Shown here in pieces: positions 8,915 through 16,215 of a stretch of DNA of 64,000 bases. The stretch is from positions 1 to 64,000 of the forward strand of contig NZ_VIRW01000016.1 of assembly GCF_009760905.1 (NCBI RefSeq), read 5' to 3'. Both the position numbers and the translations under genes were made by a program. This DNA comes from Chitinibacter sp. GC72 (GTDB lineage Bacteria; Pseudomonadota; Gammaproteobacteria; Burkholderiales; Chitinibacteraceae). How positions within the stretch are numbered: the first letter of the stretch is position 1; every line of letters starts with the position of its first letter. Below the pieces are notes generated by a model. The model was not told the origin of the DNA, made no database searches, and saw nothing but the letters and a program-made list of their open reading frames with translations.

Positions 8915-9657
8915 AAGCCATTTTTGCCCTGCTCGTCATCGCCAATCTACTGGTCTTTGGCTGGTATCAGCTTGACGCTCAGCCGATGACGGTCACACTG
9001 CAAAGCCGAGAGAAAAACGCCTCAGCAGTCAAAGTGGTAACCGGCATGCTCGGCAATAGCCAGGAGCTAACGGCGGCACCAGAAGAAACCCCACTTAGCG
9101 AAGCATCAAGCGAGCCTGAAGTGAGCCCAGTAGCCAGTCCAGTCACCAGCCCTGAGCCCACCCGAGCCGCCAAAGCCACAGCCGCCCCCACGCCGCTGCA
9201 GCTGGCCTGTGCCCGCTGGACTGGCATCACCGGCGAGCAGATTGCCACAGCCCGCGACAAGCTGCGTGCGCTGGGCATCAACGCCACCGAAACCAGCAGC
9301 GGCGAATCGACCAAGGTCTGGGTGTATATGCCGCCGCTGGAAAGCATGGAAGTGGCCAAAACCAAGGCCGCACAGCTGGCCGAGCTGGGTGTGACAGATT
9401 ACTTTATTGTGAATAATGGCGGGCGCTGGCAAAACGCCATCTCGCTGGGCATCTTCAGTACCCGCGAGGCCGGCGAGCGCCATCTGGCCGAATTGCAAGC
9501 CAAAGGCGTCCGCTCCGCCGTGGTGCGCGATCGCGATGATACCCTTAAGCAAGCGAGCTTTAACGCGCGCAATCTCAGTGAAGCGCAGCTGGCACAATTG
9601 AACAAAATCAGCCTGCAATTCAAAGGCTCGGTGGTTCGCGAACTCAATTGCAAATAA
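8911..9657 (+). CDS. SPOR-domain protein
   Basis: A 248-residue inner-membrane-anchored protein. The N-terminal helix (IFALLVIANLLVFGWYQL, residues 3-20) is a signal anchor, followed by a Ser/Pro/Ala-rich periplasmic linker. The SPOR fold (about 120-200) is suggested by WVYMPPLESMEVAKTKAAQL and the DYFIVNNGGRWQNAISLGIF block. SPOR domains bind denuded peptidoglycan at division sites. The start overlaps coaX by ATGA, and a terminator follows at 9668-9693, so this is the last gene of the birA-coaX-SPOR unit. The exact role is not shown by the sequence. Confidence 0.8.
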   Translation: MKAIFALLVIANLLVFGWYQLDAQPMTVTLQSREKNASAVKVVTGMLGNSQELTAAPEETPLSEASSEPEVSPVASPVTSPEPTRAAKATAAPTPLQLACARWTGITGEQIATARDKLRALGINATETSSGESTKVWVYMPPLESMEVAKTKAAQLAELGVTDYFIVNNGGRWQNAISLGIFSTREAGERHLAELQAKGVRSAVVRDRDDTLKQASFNARNLSEAQLAQLNKISLQFKGSVVRELNCK

Positions 9658-9667
9658 CTGGATAAAC

Positions 9668-9693
9668 AAAAAGCCCGAAAGATCGGGCTTTTT
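9668..9693. terminator. Bidirectional rho-independent terminator
   Basis: AAAAAGCCCG AAAGAT CGGGCTTTTT between convergent units: the birA-coaX-SPOR genes (+) and the flgP-flgT genes (-). A-tract and T-tract on both sides make it work in either direction. Confidence 0.88.
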
Positions 9694-9736
9694 CAGTTTA
9701 ATTGCAGCGCTGAGTAAACATAATCGCGAATGACAA

Positions 9737-10342
9737 TCAGGGGTAGCTGTATTGCTGCCAGCGCAATTCCGGATCGCGGACAATATAGATTTCCGGCGTA
9801 GGGCTCGCCACAGGCTTGGCCGCCACCGTTTCACCCCAGCTTATTCTGGGCTTGGCTGCCGTCGTTGCACTGCCAGCGGCGCTCGTTGCCGATAGGAAAT
9901 TCGGCAAGACCTTACCGGCAGGCAGGCTGCCAGCGGGCATCACCCGCACCAAACCTGGCGTCACCGCTTCGTTCGCCGCAGCATGCGAGGTATTCCGGCT
10001 GGTTTTATGCGTTGCCGCTGCACGGCGAGGGGCTTTGGAAGGGACGTACTGACGCACCAGCGGAGCCTGTTGGGTCTGTGAAACAGGGCGGCTGCTGCCG
10101 TATTTGGGTGGCACATACTGCACCACAGGCGGCTCGCTGGGCGCAGCGGCCGCTTCATGCGCCGGCGGATCGGCCTTGAGCTTGCCACCCGGCTTGAGGT
10201 TTTCCACCTGGGTAGGCGGGGCATTCTTGATCGTACCGTGCGTGGCCGCGGGTTTGGCGCTGGCTTTTGCGCCTGCAGTCGGCGCTTCATTGGCCATCAG
10301 TAGCGCGGGGAACATCAGACAAACCGCCAGATAGTATTTCAT
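9737..10342 (-). CDS. Secreted Ala/Pro-rich protein coupled to flgT
   Basis: A 201-residue protein with a signal peptide (MKYYLAVCLMFPALLMANEA). The rest is low complexity, rich in Ala, Pro, Lys and Thr, with two similar segments QYVPPKY and RQYVPSK and a more ordered end (EIYIVRDPELRWQQYSYP). No family recognised. Its start overlaps the flgT stop by ATGA, so it is the third gene of flgP-flgT-orf. By position it may serve the outer part of the flagellar motor, but it does not look like FlgO, the third H-ring gene of vibrios. Confidence 0.7.
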   Translation of the reverse strand: MKYYLAVCLMFPALLMANEAPTAGAKASAKPAATHGTIKNAPPTQVENLKPGGKLKADPPAHEAAAAPSEPPVVQYVPPKYGSSRPVSQTQQAPLVRQYVPSKAPRRAAATHKTSRNTSHAAANEAVTPGLVRVMPAGSLPAGKVLPNFLSATSAAGSATTAAKPRISWGETVAAKPVASPTPEIYIVRDPELRWQQYSYP

Positions 10343-11628
10343 TTTTTACCCTCCCGACCCACAAACCGGACGTAATCGCCCGCCTGAACCGCATTGCCGG
10401 ACATGGCACCGACCGAAAACAGCGGTTGCACCTGCATCACCTGCACACTACCCACAATCTCTTCGGGTAAACCCAGACTCATGCTTGGATCAAAACTGGC
10501 CGCCGCCAGCGGCAATGCACCGGGCTGTATTCGATACACCTGCAGGGTATCGCCCACAGCGACTTGCGAGGTAACACCTGCATCAAAATACACCCTGCCT
10601 TTTTCAACCCGGGTAATCCGGGCGGAAAAAGGAATGCAGCCAACATCCTGACTGAGCAAATCAACACCTTGCTGCAATTTGGTATCAATCAGGCGGCCAA
10701 AATCGGTTTCTTTAAATCCAGCCGTCCCCATGCTGGTGGCGCTATCTTGCATCACCGTCCCGCTCGCTTTGCCTGCCAGCAGATGCCGGTTGATCAATGC
10801 GCCCGACACCCCGTCAAACACAAACAGCTCATACTCGAAGCGCCGTGCCTGCGGCGTGGCTTTAAAGCCGAAGCCGGTAAAATCAACTAGCGGCAAATTC
10901 AGCTCCAGCTTGCGCTCGCCCGCTTTCACATCGCCACGATGGCGGCTGAGCGTGTAGCGCTCGCCACTGGTCGATAAATCGCGCACCACCGCGCCTACAA
11001 TAAACTGCACGGCGTAGCGGCGCGCCATTTCGCGGACACGCTCGGGTTGCAACAGCGGATCGCTCAATTGGGGCTGCAACTCAAACACCGCTTCAGTTTG
11101 CGTGCGCTGTGGCAGAAATGCACCGCTCTCGTAAAACTTGCGCACCATTTCCAGCTGCAAACCCTCTGAAAAGCGATCCAGATCGGCCATTTGCACCGGA
11201 CGTTGAATCCAGATGTGCGAAACCAGAATCTTCCGCTTATAACCACCGCCATGACACTGCTGAACACGAGGGCTGGCAGCAGCCGTTTCGGCCGCCACCG
11301 AAGGCAGCTCGGCCGGTGCTACTGCGGGATCGACATCCACGATGACATGCAAAAAGCCATTGCTTTGCCACTCTTTAAGCTGGCGATATTCACCCAGCGG
11401 AGCGCCGCGCAACTGGCTGGATTCGCCCCACTTTTGCCCTGACTGTTGCGTATGGCTGGTCAGATTCGCACCATTGAACAAGGCGGCATTTTCCAGCGCG
11501 TCGGCAATCGCCGCGCGGCGAGCCGATTCCAGCCCTTCGCTGCCCAAAGGCGCAATGCCTTCGTGTTGCGCGGCCAGTACACTGGCGCTCAGCCCCAGGG
11601 CCAGCGCAAAAGTACGCAGCATCATCAC
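10339..11628 (-). CDS. flgT: FlgT-like flagellar assembly protein
   Basis: A 429-residue secreted protein (signal peptide LRTFALALGLSASVLA). It shows the three-part layout of FlgT: an N-terminal domain with RRAAIADALENAALFNGANL, a middle domain with KILVSHIWIQRPVQMADLDR, and a C-terminal SH3-like domain (ITRVEKGRVYFDAG ... VGDTLQVYRI). In vibrios FlgT forms the H ring around the basal body and supports stator assembly. The start overlaps the flgP stop (ATGA). No other flagellar genes are nearby. The call rests on architecture and on the adjacent FlgP-like gene. Confidence 0.75.
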   Translation of the reverse strand: MMMLRTFALALGLSASVLAAQHEGIAPLGSEGLESARRAAIADALENAALFNGANLTSHTQQSGQKWGESSQLRGAPLGEYRQLKEWQSNGFLHVIVDVDPAVAPAELPSVAAETAAASPRVQQCHGGGYKRKILVSHIWIQRPVQMADLDRFSEGLQLEMVRKFYESGAFLPQRTQTEAVFELQPQLSDPLLQPERVREMARRYAVQFIVGAVVRDLSTSGERYTLSRHRGDVKAGERKLELNLPLVDFTGFGFKATPQARRFEYELFVFDGVSGALINRHLLAGKASGTVMQDSATSMGTAGFKETDFGRLIDTKLQQGVDLLSQDVGCIPFSARITRVEKGRVYFDAGVTSQVAVGDTLQVYRIQPGALPLAAASFDPSMSLGLPEEIVGSVQVMQVQPLFSVGAMSGNAVQAGDYVRFVGREGKK

Positions 11629-12206
11629 AGTGACAGATAGAAATTCTGGCTAGGCTGCACTTTCATCGACACCGGCTGCGGAACGACTTTCATCGGTGCG
11701 GCATCACTGGCAGGTGCTTCGCCTGTCGTGCTATGCGCAGCAGCCGATTGCGCTGCACGATAAAAATCCCCGCCTAGCGTCAATTCCAGCGTGGTTTCAA
11801 AAGCGCCATCGGGCAGTGGCGTCACAGTAACAACGCGTGCACCGCGAAGATGCGCCTCAACATAAGCACGAAAGCCGTCATTATTCATCGCCATGGCCGA
11901 TACCGAGCTATTGCCGGTAATTTTGATCCCAGCAACAGTCTCAGCTAGCGAACGATAGGCATCGAGCTTGGCCGCCCGCATGGCCAGCAAACGGCGCTGC
12001 GAAGGTGACAAACCATCCATCGTGGGCATGGCCCCATAACCCACGGCAGTAATTTTGCCGGGCAATACCACCGGCGGCTGAGCCACGCCTTCAGACGAAT
12101 GGGCGGCTGTATGCTGTGCGGTGCCGGCGCACGCGCTCAAACCCAGCAACAAGCTGCTTGCCAGCGCAAAAGACAAGGCAGATTTCAATTTAAACGGGTG
12201 AGGCAT
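11625..12206 (-). CDS. flgP: FlgP-like outer membrane lipoprotein (LPP20 family)
   Basis: A 193-residue lipoprotein: signal peptide ending in lipobox LLGLSAC, then an LPP20-type domain with SPSQRRLLAMRAAKLDAYRS followed by AETVAGIKITGNSSV. FlgP is needed for motility and the motor's outer rings in Vibrio and Campylobacter. The ATG at 12206 is chosen because GGAGAG lies six bases upstream; an adjacent ATG at 12209 is equally in frame. A 194-bp untranslated region separates it from trmB on the same strand. Confidence 0.75.
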   Translation of the reverse strand: MPHPFKLKSALSFALASSLLLGLSACAGTAQHTAAHSSEGVAQPPVVLPGKITAVGYGAMPTMDGLSPSQRRLLAMRAAKLDAYRSLAETVAGIKITGNSSVSAMAMNNDGFRAYVEAHLRGARVVTVTPLPDGAFETTLELTLGGDFYRAAQSAAAHSTTGEAPASDAAPMKVVPQPVSMKVQPSQNFYLSL

Positions 12207-12402
12207 CATGCTCTCCTGACGATATCGGTTGGGCTTTTTCCACTCTAGCCAGCGCCAGACGAAAAGCCAGTGGCTCGCCTCTCCGGCCCGACCATCAGAG
12301 CCGGTGACGTGTGCTGACCGTCGTGCCAAAGCAAGGAGCCGCCCTCTTCGGACTATATCGGCAGGCAGGCAGTTTTCTGCAGCCTGCAAGATGACAACTT
12401 GC

Positions 12403-13170
12403 TTAAATTTTCTTAAAAACCAGATCCCAAACACCGTGACCGAGCTTGATGCCGCGGTTTTCAAATTTGGTCAGCGGACGATAATCCGGGCGCTCGGCGT
12501 AGCCGGTTTCGCTCCTGGCGGTGTTTTGCAACGCGGGTTCGGCACTGAGCACTTCCAGCATTTGAATCGCGTAATCTTCCCAATCGGTAGCCAGATGCAA
12601 ATAGCCGCCGGTTTTAATCCGCGACACCAGCTGCTTAACGAATTCAGGCTTGATCAGGCGACGTTTGTTGTGACGCTTTTTGTGCCACGGATCGGGAAAG
12701 AAAATATGCGCGCCGTCGAGCGAATCAGGCGTAAGCATATGTTCCAGTACTTCGACCGCGTCGTGCTGGACAATACGCAGATTGGTCAACGATTGTTCGC
12801 CGATTAATTTGAGCAAGCTACCGACGCCGGGCGTATGCACTTCAACGCCCAGAAAATCGGTGTCTTGGCGTGCAGCCGCAATTTCGGCGGTCGCCGTACC
12901 CATGCCAAAGCCGATCTCTAGGACACGCGGTGCTTGGCGGCCAAAAGCGGCGTCCAGATCAAGCGCGGCTGGCGCGTAATCAATGCAGAATTGAGGGCCA
13001 AATTCTTCCAGCGCGCGCGCTTGGCCAGTCGATAAATGCCCCTGGCGCAGTACAAAGCTGCGAATCGAGCGGCGGCGCAGATTCTCTGCGCCTTCGTCGG
13101 CGATGGGTGTATTGTCGGCCGCGTCGTTTGGCTCGGCAACGCTGCTTGGGTGTTCGTTTTCAGTGCTCAT
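12403..13170 (-). CDS. trmB: tRNA (guanine-N7)-methyltransferase
   Basis: A 255-residue SAM-dependent enzyme that makes m7G46 in tRNA variable loops. Motifs: [16 protein letters not shown] (SAM site), [33 protein letters not shown] (signature), and [14 protein letters not shown]. The start at 13170 (MSTENEH) follows AGGATATGCC; the frame runs 17 codons further upstream without a good start. The first 35 residues are acidic and poorly conserved. Monocistronic by context. Confidence 0.95.
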   Translation of the reverse strand: MSTENEHPSSVAEPNDAADNTPIADEGAENLRRRSIRSFVLRQGHLSTGQARALEEFGPQFCIDYAPAALDLDAAFGRQAPRVLEIGFGMGTATAEIAAARQDTDFLGVEVHTPGVGSLLKLIGEQSLTNLRIVQHDAVEVLEHMLTPDSLDGAHIFFPDPWHKKRHNKRRLIKPEFVKQLVSRIKTGGYLHLATDWEDYAIQMLEVLSAEPALQNTARSETGYAERPDYRPLTKFENRGIKLGHGVWDLVFKKI

Positions 13171-13400
13171 GGCATATCCTTGCGATGCAAAAACGCCGCG
13201 CTCCCTGACCCAGATGATCAAGCCGCAACGGCGTTTTGTTCAATCTGCGCATTTTAATCCCCACGACCGTTTTCACCAAGCACGGCTGGCAGTTTTTACT
13301 TGCCCATTCCAACGCGGGGCTAATTGTGATTTGCCGCAATCAGCAACAGCCGAGTTTGCTTGCCAATTGCATAACAAGCGCAAACGCAACAATGCTGCTT

Positions 13401-13430
13401 TTGCATTAGACAATCATTATCATTTATATG
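13401..13430 (+). promoter_or_regulatory. Promoter with Fur-box-like operator
   Basis: CAATCATTATCATTT matches the iterated hexamer pattern of Fur boxes (reverse complement AAATGATAATGATTG). It lies in the spacer of a plausible promoter, TTGCAT (13401-13406) and TATATG (13425-13430), just upstream of the outer membrane protein gene. Iron-dependent repression is inferred. Confidence 0.55.
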
Positions 13431-13467
13431 GTTTTCACGAAAAACTGAATACTTCAGGAGAGAAGTT

Positions 13468-14193
13468 ATGACGTTCAAACCAATCGCAGCCGGAATTTTG
13501 TTAATGCTTGCGACACAAACTTATGCCTACGAAGACTCGGGAACAGTCGAAGCCGGTCATTGGGAACTAGAGCTGGGAATCGAACGTGCATCTGCTGAGA
13601 GCGGGGATGAAACAGCTCTGGAGCTCGCTGCCACTTTGGCTTATGGCCTTAGCGAGAATCTCGACATTTTCATTTCTGCCCCTTACCAATCGAACAAAGT
13701 CGCAGAAGAAAGCCGGCAAAAAGGCCCGGCAGATGTGTCATTGGGGCTCAAATGGCGATTTGTCGAGCACGACAAACTGAATCTGGCACTGGCTGCCAGC
13801 GCCAGCCTACCCAATGGCGATGAGAAAAAAGGCCTGGGCGCAGGTCGCAGCCAATATGCCGCCAACTTGATCGCCGATTATCAGTTGAGTGAATTAACCT
13901 TATTTGCCAATAGTGGCTACACCTATGCAAATAATCGTGCGGGTGAAAAAAAAGACATCTGGAATTTGGCACTGGCAGCCGAATACGCCTTTAGCGAGCA
14001 TTTCGCCGCCAATCTTGAATGGAGTAGCGAACGCAATGCAGAGGCTGGAGCCCATCAGCATCCAGCGTATCTGGGCGCCGGCATCACCTGGAGTCCAGCT
14101 GAGCAGCTTGATGTGGACTTGGGCTACCAATACGGACTCAATCATGCTGCGGATGACCATATTGTCTCTGCGGCGGTGACGTTGCACTTTTAA
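13468..14193 (+). CDS. Outer membrane beta-barrel protein (phenol MetA-pathway/transporter-like)
   Basis: A 241-residue protein with a signal peptide (ILLMLATQTYAYE) and alternating strands ending in a C-terminal aromatic (VTLHF), as in outer membrane barrels. The opening EDSGTVEAGHWELELGIE and repeated SENLDIFISAPYQ, LGLKWRF and LAAEYAFSEHFAANLEW blocks resemble the PF13557 transporter-like barrel family. AGGAGAG lies upstream of the ATG. A Fur-like site (13411-13425) sits in the promoter, suggesting expression under iron limitation, possibly for uptake of an iron-related ligand. Substrate unknown. Confidence 0.65.
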   Translation: MTFKPIAAGILLMLATQTYAYEDSGTVEAGHWELELGIERASAESGDETALELAATLAYGLSENLDIFISAPYQSNKVAEESRQKGPADVSLGLKWRFVEHDKLNLALAASASLPNGDEKKGLGAGRSQYAANLIADYQLSELTLFANSGYTYANNRAGEKKDIWNLALAAEYAFSEHFAANLEWSSERNAEAGAHQHPAYLGAGITWSPAEQLDVDLGYQYGLNHAADDHIVSAAVTLHF

Positions 14194-14283
14194 ATCACGC
14201 CACACTGCAATGGATTGAAACGATAGGATTGATGATCATCAGCAGTAGGGTGACCATCAATCAGATTGCCCCCGCAAGTGCAC

Positions 14284-14730
14284 TCACACACCCAGACTGT
14301 AATAGCGGTACACGGTATCGAGCTGATAACCCAGCGATTCATACAAAGCCTGCGCCTTGCTATTGGTATGCGCCGTTGACAGCTCCAGCCACGCCGCGCC
14401 TGAGTCACGCGCATGCTGCGTGGCCTTGTTCATCAAAGAGCGCGCCACACCTTGCCCACGCGCCGCGTCACTGACGAATAAATCGGACAACAGCCAGATG
14501 CGCTTGGCGGCAATCGAGCTGAACACTGGATAGAGCTGGACAAAGCCCAGCGCAGCACCAGCATTGTCCTGTCCGAGCAAAATCACCGATTCGCGCAGAC
14601 TCAGCCTTTCAGCGATAAAAGCACGCGCAGCGGGCAAATCATGTGCTTGTTCATAAAACACGCGGTAGTCGGCGAACAGCGGTGCGATCAAATCCAGATC
14701 GTCGAGCGTGGCGTAGCGAACAGTGGTCAT
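14284..14730 (-). CDS. GNAT family N-acetyltransferase
   Basis: A 148-residue acetyltransferase. RIWLLSDLFVSDAARGQGVA with RSLMNKATQHARD forms the acetyl-CoA binding motif A (V/L-x-x-x-x-RGQGVA), and AQALYESLGYQ is motif B. The ATG at 14730 (MTTVRYATLDDLDLI) is chosen as the family start. The substrate cannot be told from sequence. A 49-bp palindrome lies just upstream (14750-14798), where it would be in the promoter or leader. Confidence 0.85.
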   Translation of the reverse strand: MTTVRYATLDDLDLIAPLFADYRVFYEQAHDLPAARAFIAERLSLRESVILLGQDNAGAALGFVQLYPVFSSIAAKRIWLLSDLFVSDAARGQGVARSLMNKATQHARDSGAAWLELSTAHTNSKAQALYESLGYQLDTVYRYYSLGV

Positions 14731-14749
14731 TGATGATATCCATACAAAA

Positions 14750-14798
14750 GGGTATTGGCCTGCAGAATAGTGGGAATCTAATCTGCAGAGCAATACCC
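14750..14798. repeat. 49-bp dispersed palindrome, copy 3 (upstream of the GNAT gene)
   Basis: Exactly 49 bp: GGGTATTG ... CAATACCC, with inner CTGCAGA pairing with TCTGCAG. Intergenic, 20 bp before the GNAT start. Confidence 0.88.
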
Positions 14799-14852
14799 TA
14801 ATGATGCCGATTTAAAAACACAGTGTTTTCAAACTAATCCTTCTACGACAGT

Positions 14853-14996
14853 AAACCCGTATGCGCAGGCGAGCGAGCCAAAATAATTTGAGTCAGGCCG
14901 AAGCACAGAAACCGGAATGTACTCAAAGTACATGAGGATTTCGAGCATCGTACTGACTCAAAGTATGCAGGCGCAGCCGCCTGATCATGCGGGTTT
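14853..14996. repeat. Nested inverted repeat, family 2, copy 1
   Basis: About 144 bp of nested arms: AAACCCG/CGGGTTT outermost, TTTGAGTCAG/CTGACTCAAA in the middle, ATGTACT/AGTACAT at the tip. The core CCGGAATGTACT ... GAGGATTT.GAGC recurs at 34710-34743 and, inverted, at 47354-47388. The right end reaches the thiG stop codon, so it forms a large hairpin at the 3' end of that transcript. Confidence 0.75.
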
Positions 14997-15783
14997 ATTT
15001 GGCTGCGATCAGGCCCGATGTCGGGCTTGATGGATCAGCACTATACAATTTGCGTGGTACACGACCGGCCAGAAAGGCGTCACGACCGGCTTGCACGGCC
15101 AGCTTCATGGCGCGCGCCATGCGAATCGGGTCTTGCGCACCAGCAATCGCGGTATTCATCAAAATCCCGTCGCAGCCCAGCTCCATTGCCACGGCCGCAT
15201 CAGATGCCGTGCCCACACCCGCGTCGATCAATACCGGCACATTGGCCGAGTCGATAATCAGGCGCAGATTCCACGGATTCAAAATCCCCATGCCCGAACC
15301 GATTAATGAGGCCAAAGGCATGATCGCGCAGCAACCGATTTGCTCCAGCTCTTTGGCGATAATCGGGTCATCCGAGGTATACACCATCACATCAAAGCCA
15401 TCTTTAACCAGCGTTTCAGCGGCTTTGAGCGTTTCACGTACATTCGGGTACAGCGTGTTCGGATCGCCCAACACTTCGAGTTTCACCAATTTATGGCCGT
15501 CGAGCAATTCACGCGCCAAGCGCAAAGTACGTACCGCATCTTCAGCGTTGTAGCAGCCTGCGGTATTCGGCAAATACGTGTATTGCGACGGCGGCAAGGC
15601 GTCGAGCAAGGATGGCTGCGATGCATCCTGACCAATATTCACGCGGCGAATGGCCACGGTGACAATCTCGGCGCCCGACTCATCGACCGCAGCGCGCGTT
15701 TGCGCGAAATCTTTGTATTTACCAGTCCCAACAATCAGCCGTGACTGATAAGTTTTGCCTGCAATTTGAAAAGCATCATTCAT
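14995..15783 (-). CDS. thiG: Thiazole synthase
   Basis: A 262-residue TIM-barrel enzyme that builds the thiamine thiazole phosphate from 1-deoxy-xylulose 5-phosphate, ThiS thiocarboxylate and dehydroglycine. [58 protein letters not shown] and [20 protein letters not shown] are family blocks, with the Schiff-base Lys in VKLEVL. The ATG at 15783 is used; upstream frame extends into a palindrome and is not conserved. It lies downstream of thiS with a 49-bp palindrome between. Confidence 0.96.
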   Translation of the reverse strand: MNDAFQIAGKTYQSRLIVGTGKYKDFAQTRAAVDESGAEIVTVAIRRVNIGQDASQPSLLDALPPSQYTYLPNTAGCYNAEDAVRTLRLARELLDGHKLVKLEVLGDPNTLYPNVRETLKAAETLVKDGFDVMVYTSDDPIIAKELEQIGCCAIMPLASLIGSGMGILNPWNLRLIIDSANVPVLIDAGVGTASDAAVAMELGCDGILMNTAIAGAQDPIRMARAMKLAVQAGRDAFLAGRVPRKLYSADPSSPTSGLIAAK

Positions 15784-15813
15784 TATTCTTGCCCCTGTTG
15801 GAATCAATAAGCG

Positions 15814-15862
15814 AGGTATATGCCTGCAGGCCAATATCAAAAAGCTCTAGCAGGCAATACCC
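15814..15862. repeat. 49-bp dispersed palindrome, copy 4 (between thiS and thiG)
   Basis: Exactly 49 bp: AGGTATATGCCTGCAGG on the left, GCAGGCAATACCC on the right. It fills most of the thiS-thiG gap and would fold as a hairpin in their mRNA. Confidence 0.9.
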
Positions 15863-15863
15863 A

Positions 15864-16067
15864 TTAACCACCGCCGACGGCGACCACCATCTCCAGCACA
15901 TCGCCATCGAGCAGCTGCGTGCTGGCGTGCTCGCTTTTAGGCACGATCTCGCCATTGCGTTCAATCGCAATGCGTTTGCCAGTCAACTCCAGCTCGACGA
16001 TCAATTGGGAGACGCTCAGTGACTCGGCAAACTCGCGTGCCGCGCCATTAATAGAAATCTGGATCAT
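15864..16067 (-). CDS. thiS: Sulfur carrier protein ThiS
   Basis: A 67-residue ubiquitin-like sulfur carrier. It ends in VVAVGGG; the C-terminal Gly-Gly is the site of thiocarboxylation. ISINGAAREF at the start and RIAIERNGEIVPKSEH in the middle are typical. It donates sulfur to ThiG, encoded next on the same strand. Confidence 0.94.
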   Translation of the reverse strand: MIQISINGAAREFAESLSVSQLIVELELTGKRIAIERNGEIVPKSEHASTQLLDGDVLEMVVAVGGG

Positions 16068-16215
16068 GGTTTAAACCGATATGGAAAACTTGGCTGCGAT
16101 ATTAACATGCAGACCGAAAGCTGCTTTGATGCCACGCAGGGATTGGCCGATTTTTCGCGGATTTGCAGCAGCACGGCCACTAGGGGCCCGCACTGCTGCC
16201 AGGTGACCAGCGAGG

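Noticed and set aside
9106-9834. Long minus-strand frame opposite the SPOR gene
   Set aside because: It runs through a clear terminator and mirrors the third-position bias of the SPOR gene; a shadow frame.
10545-10593. GGGTATCGCC ... AAATACAC in flgT as a further palindrome copy
   Set aside because: Right arm too weak and inner arms absent; could be a decayed copy but not supportable.
12210-12402. Riboswitch or sigma-54 promoter in the flgP leader
   Set aside because: TGGCACGACGGTCAGC has GG and GC one base too far apart for a -24/-12 element, and no riboswitch core was recognised.
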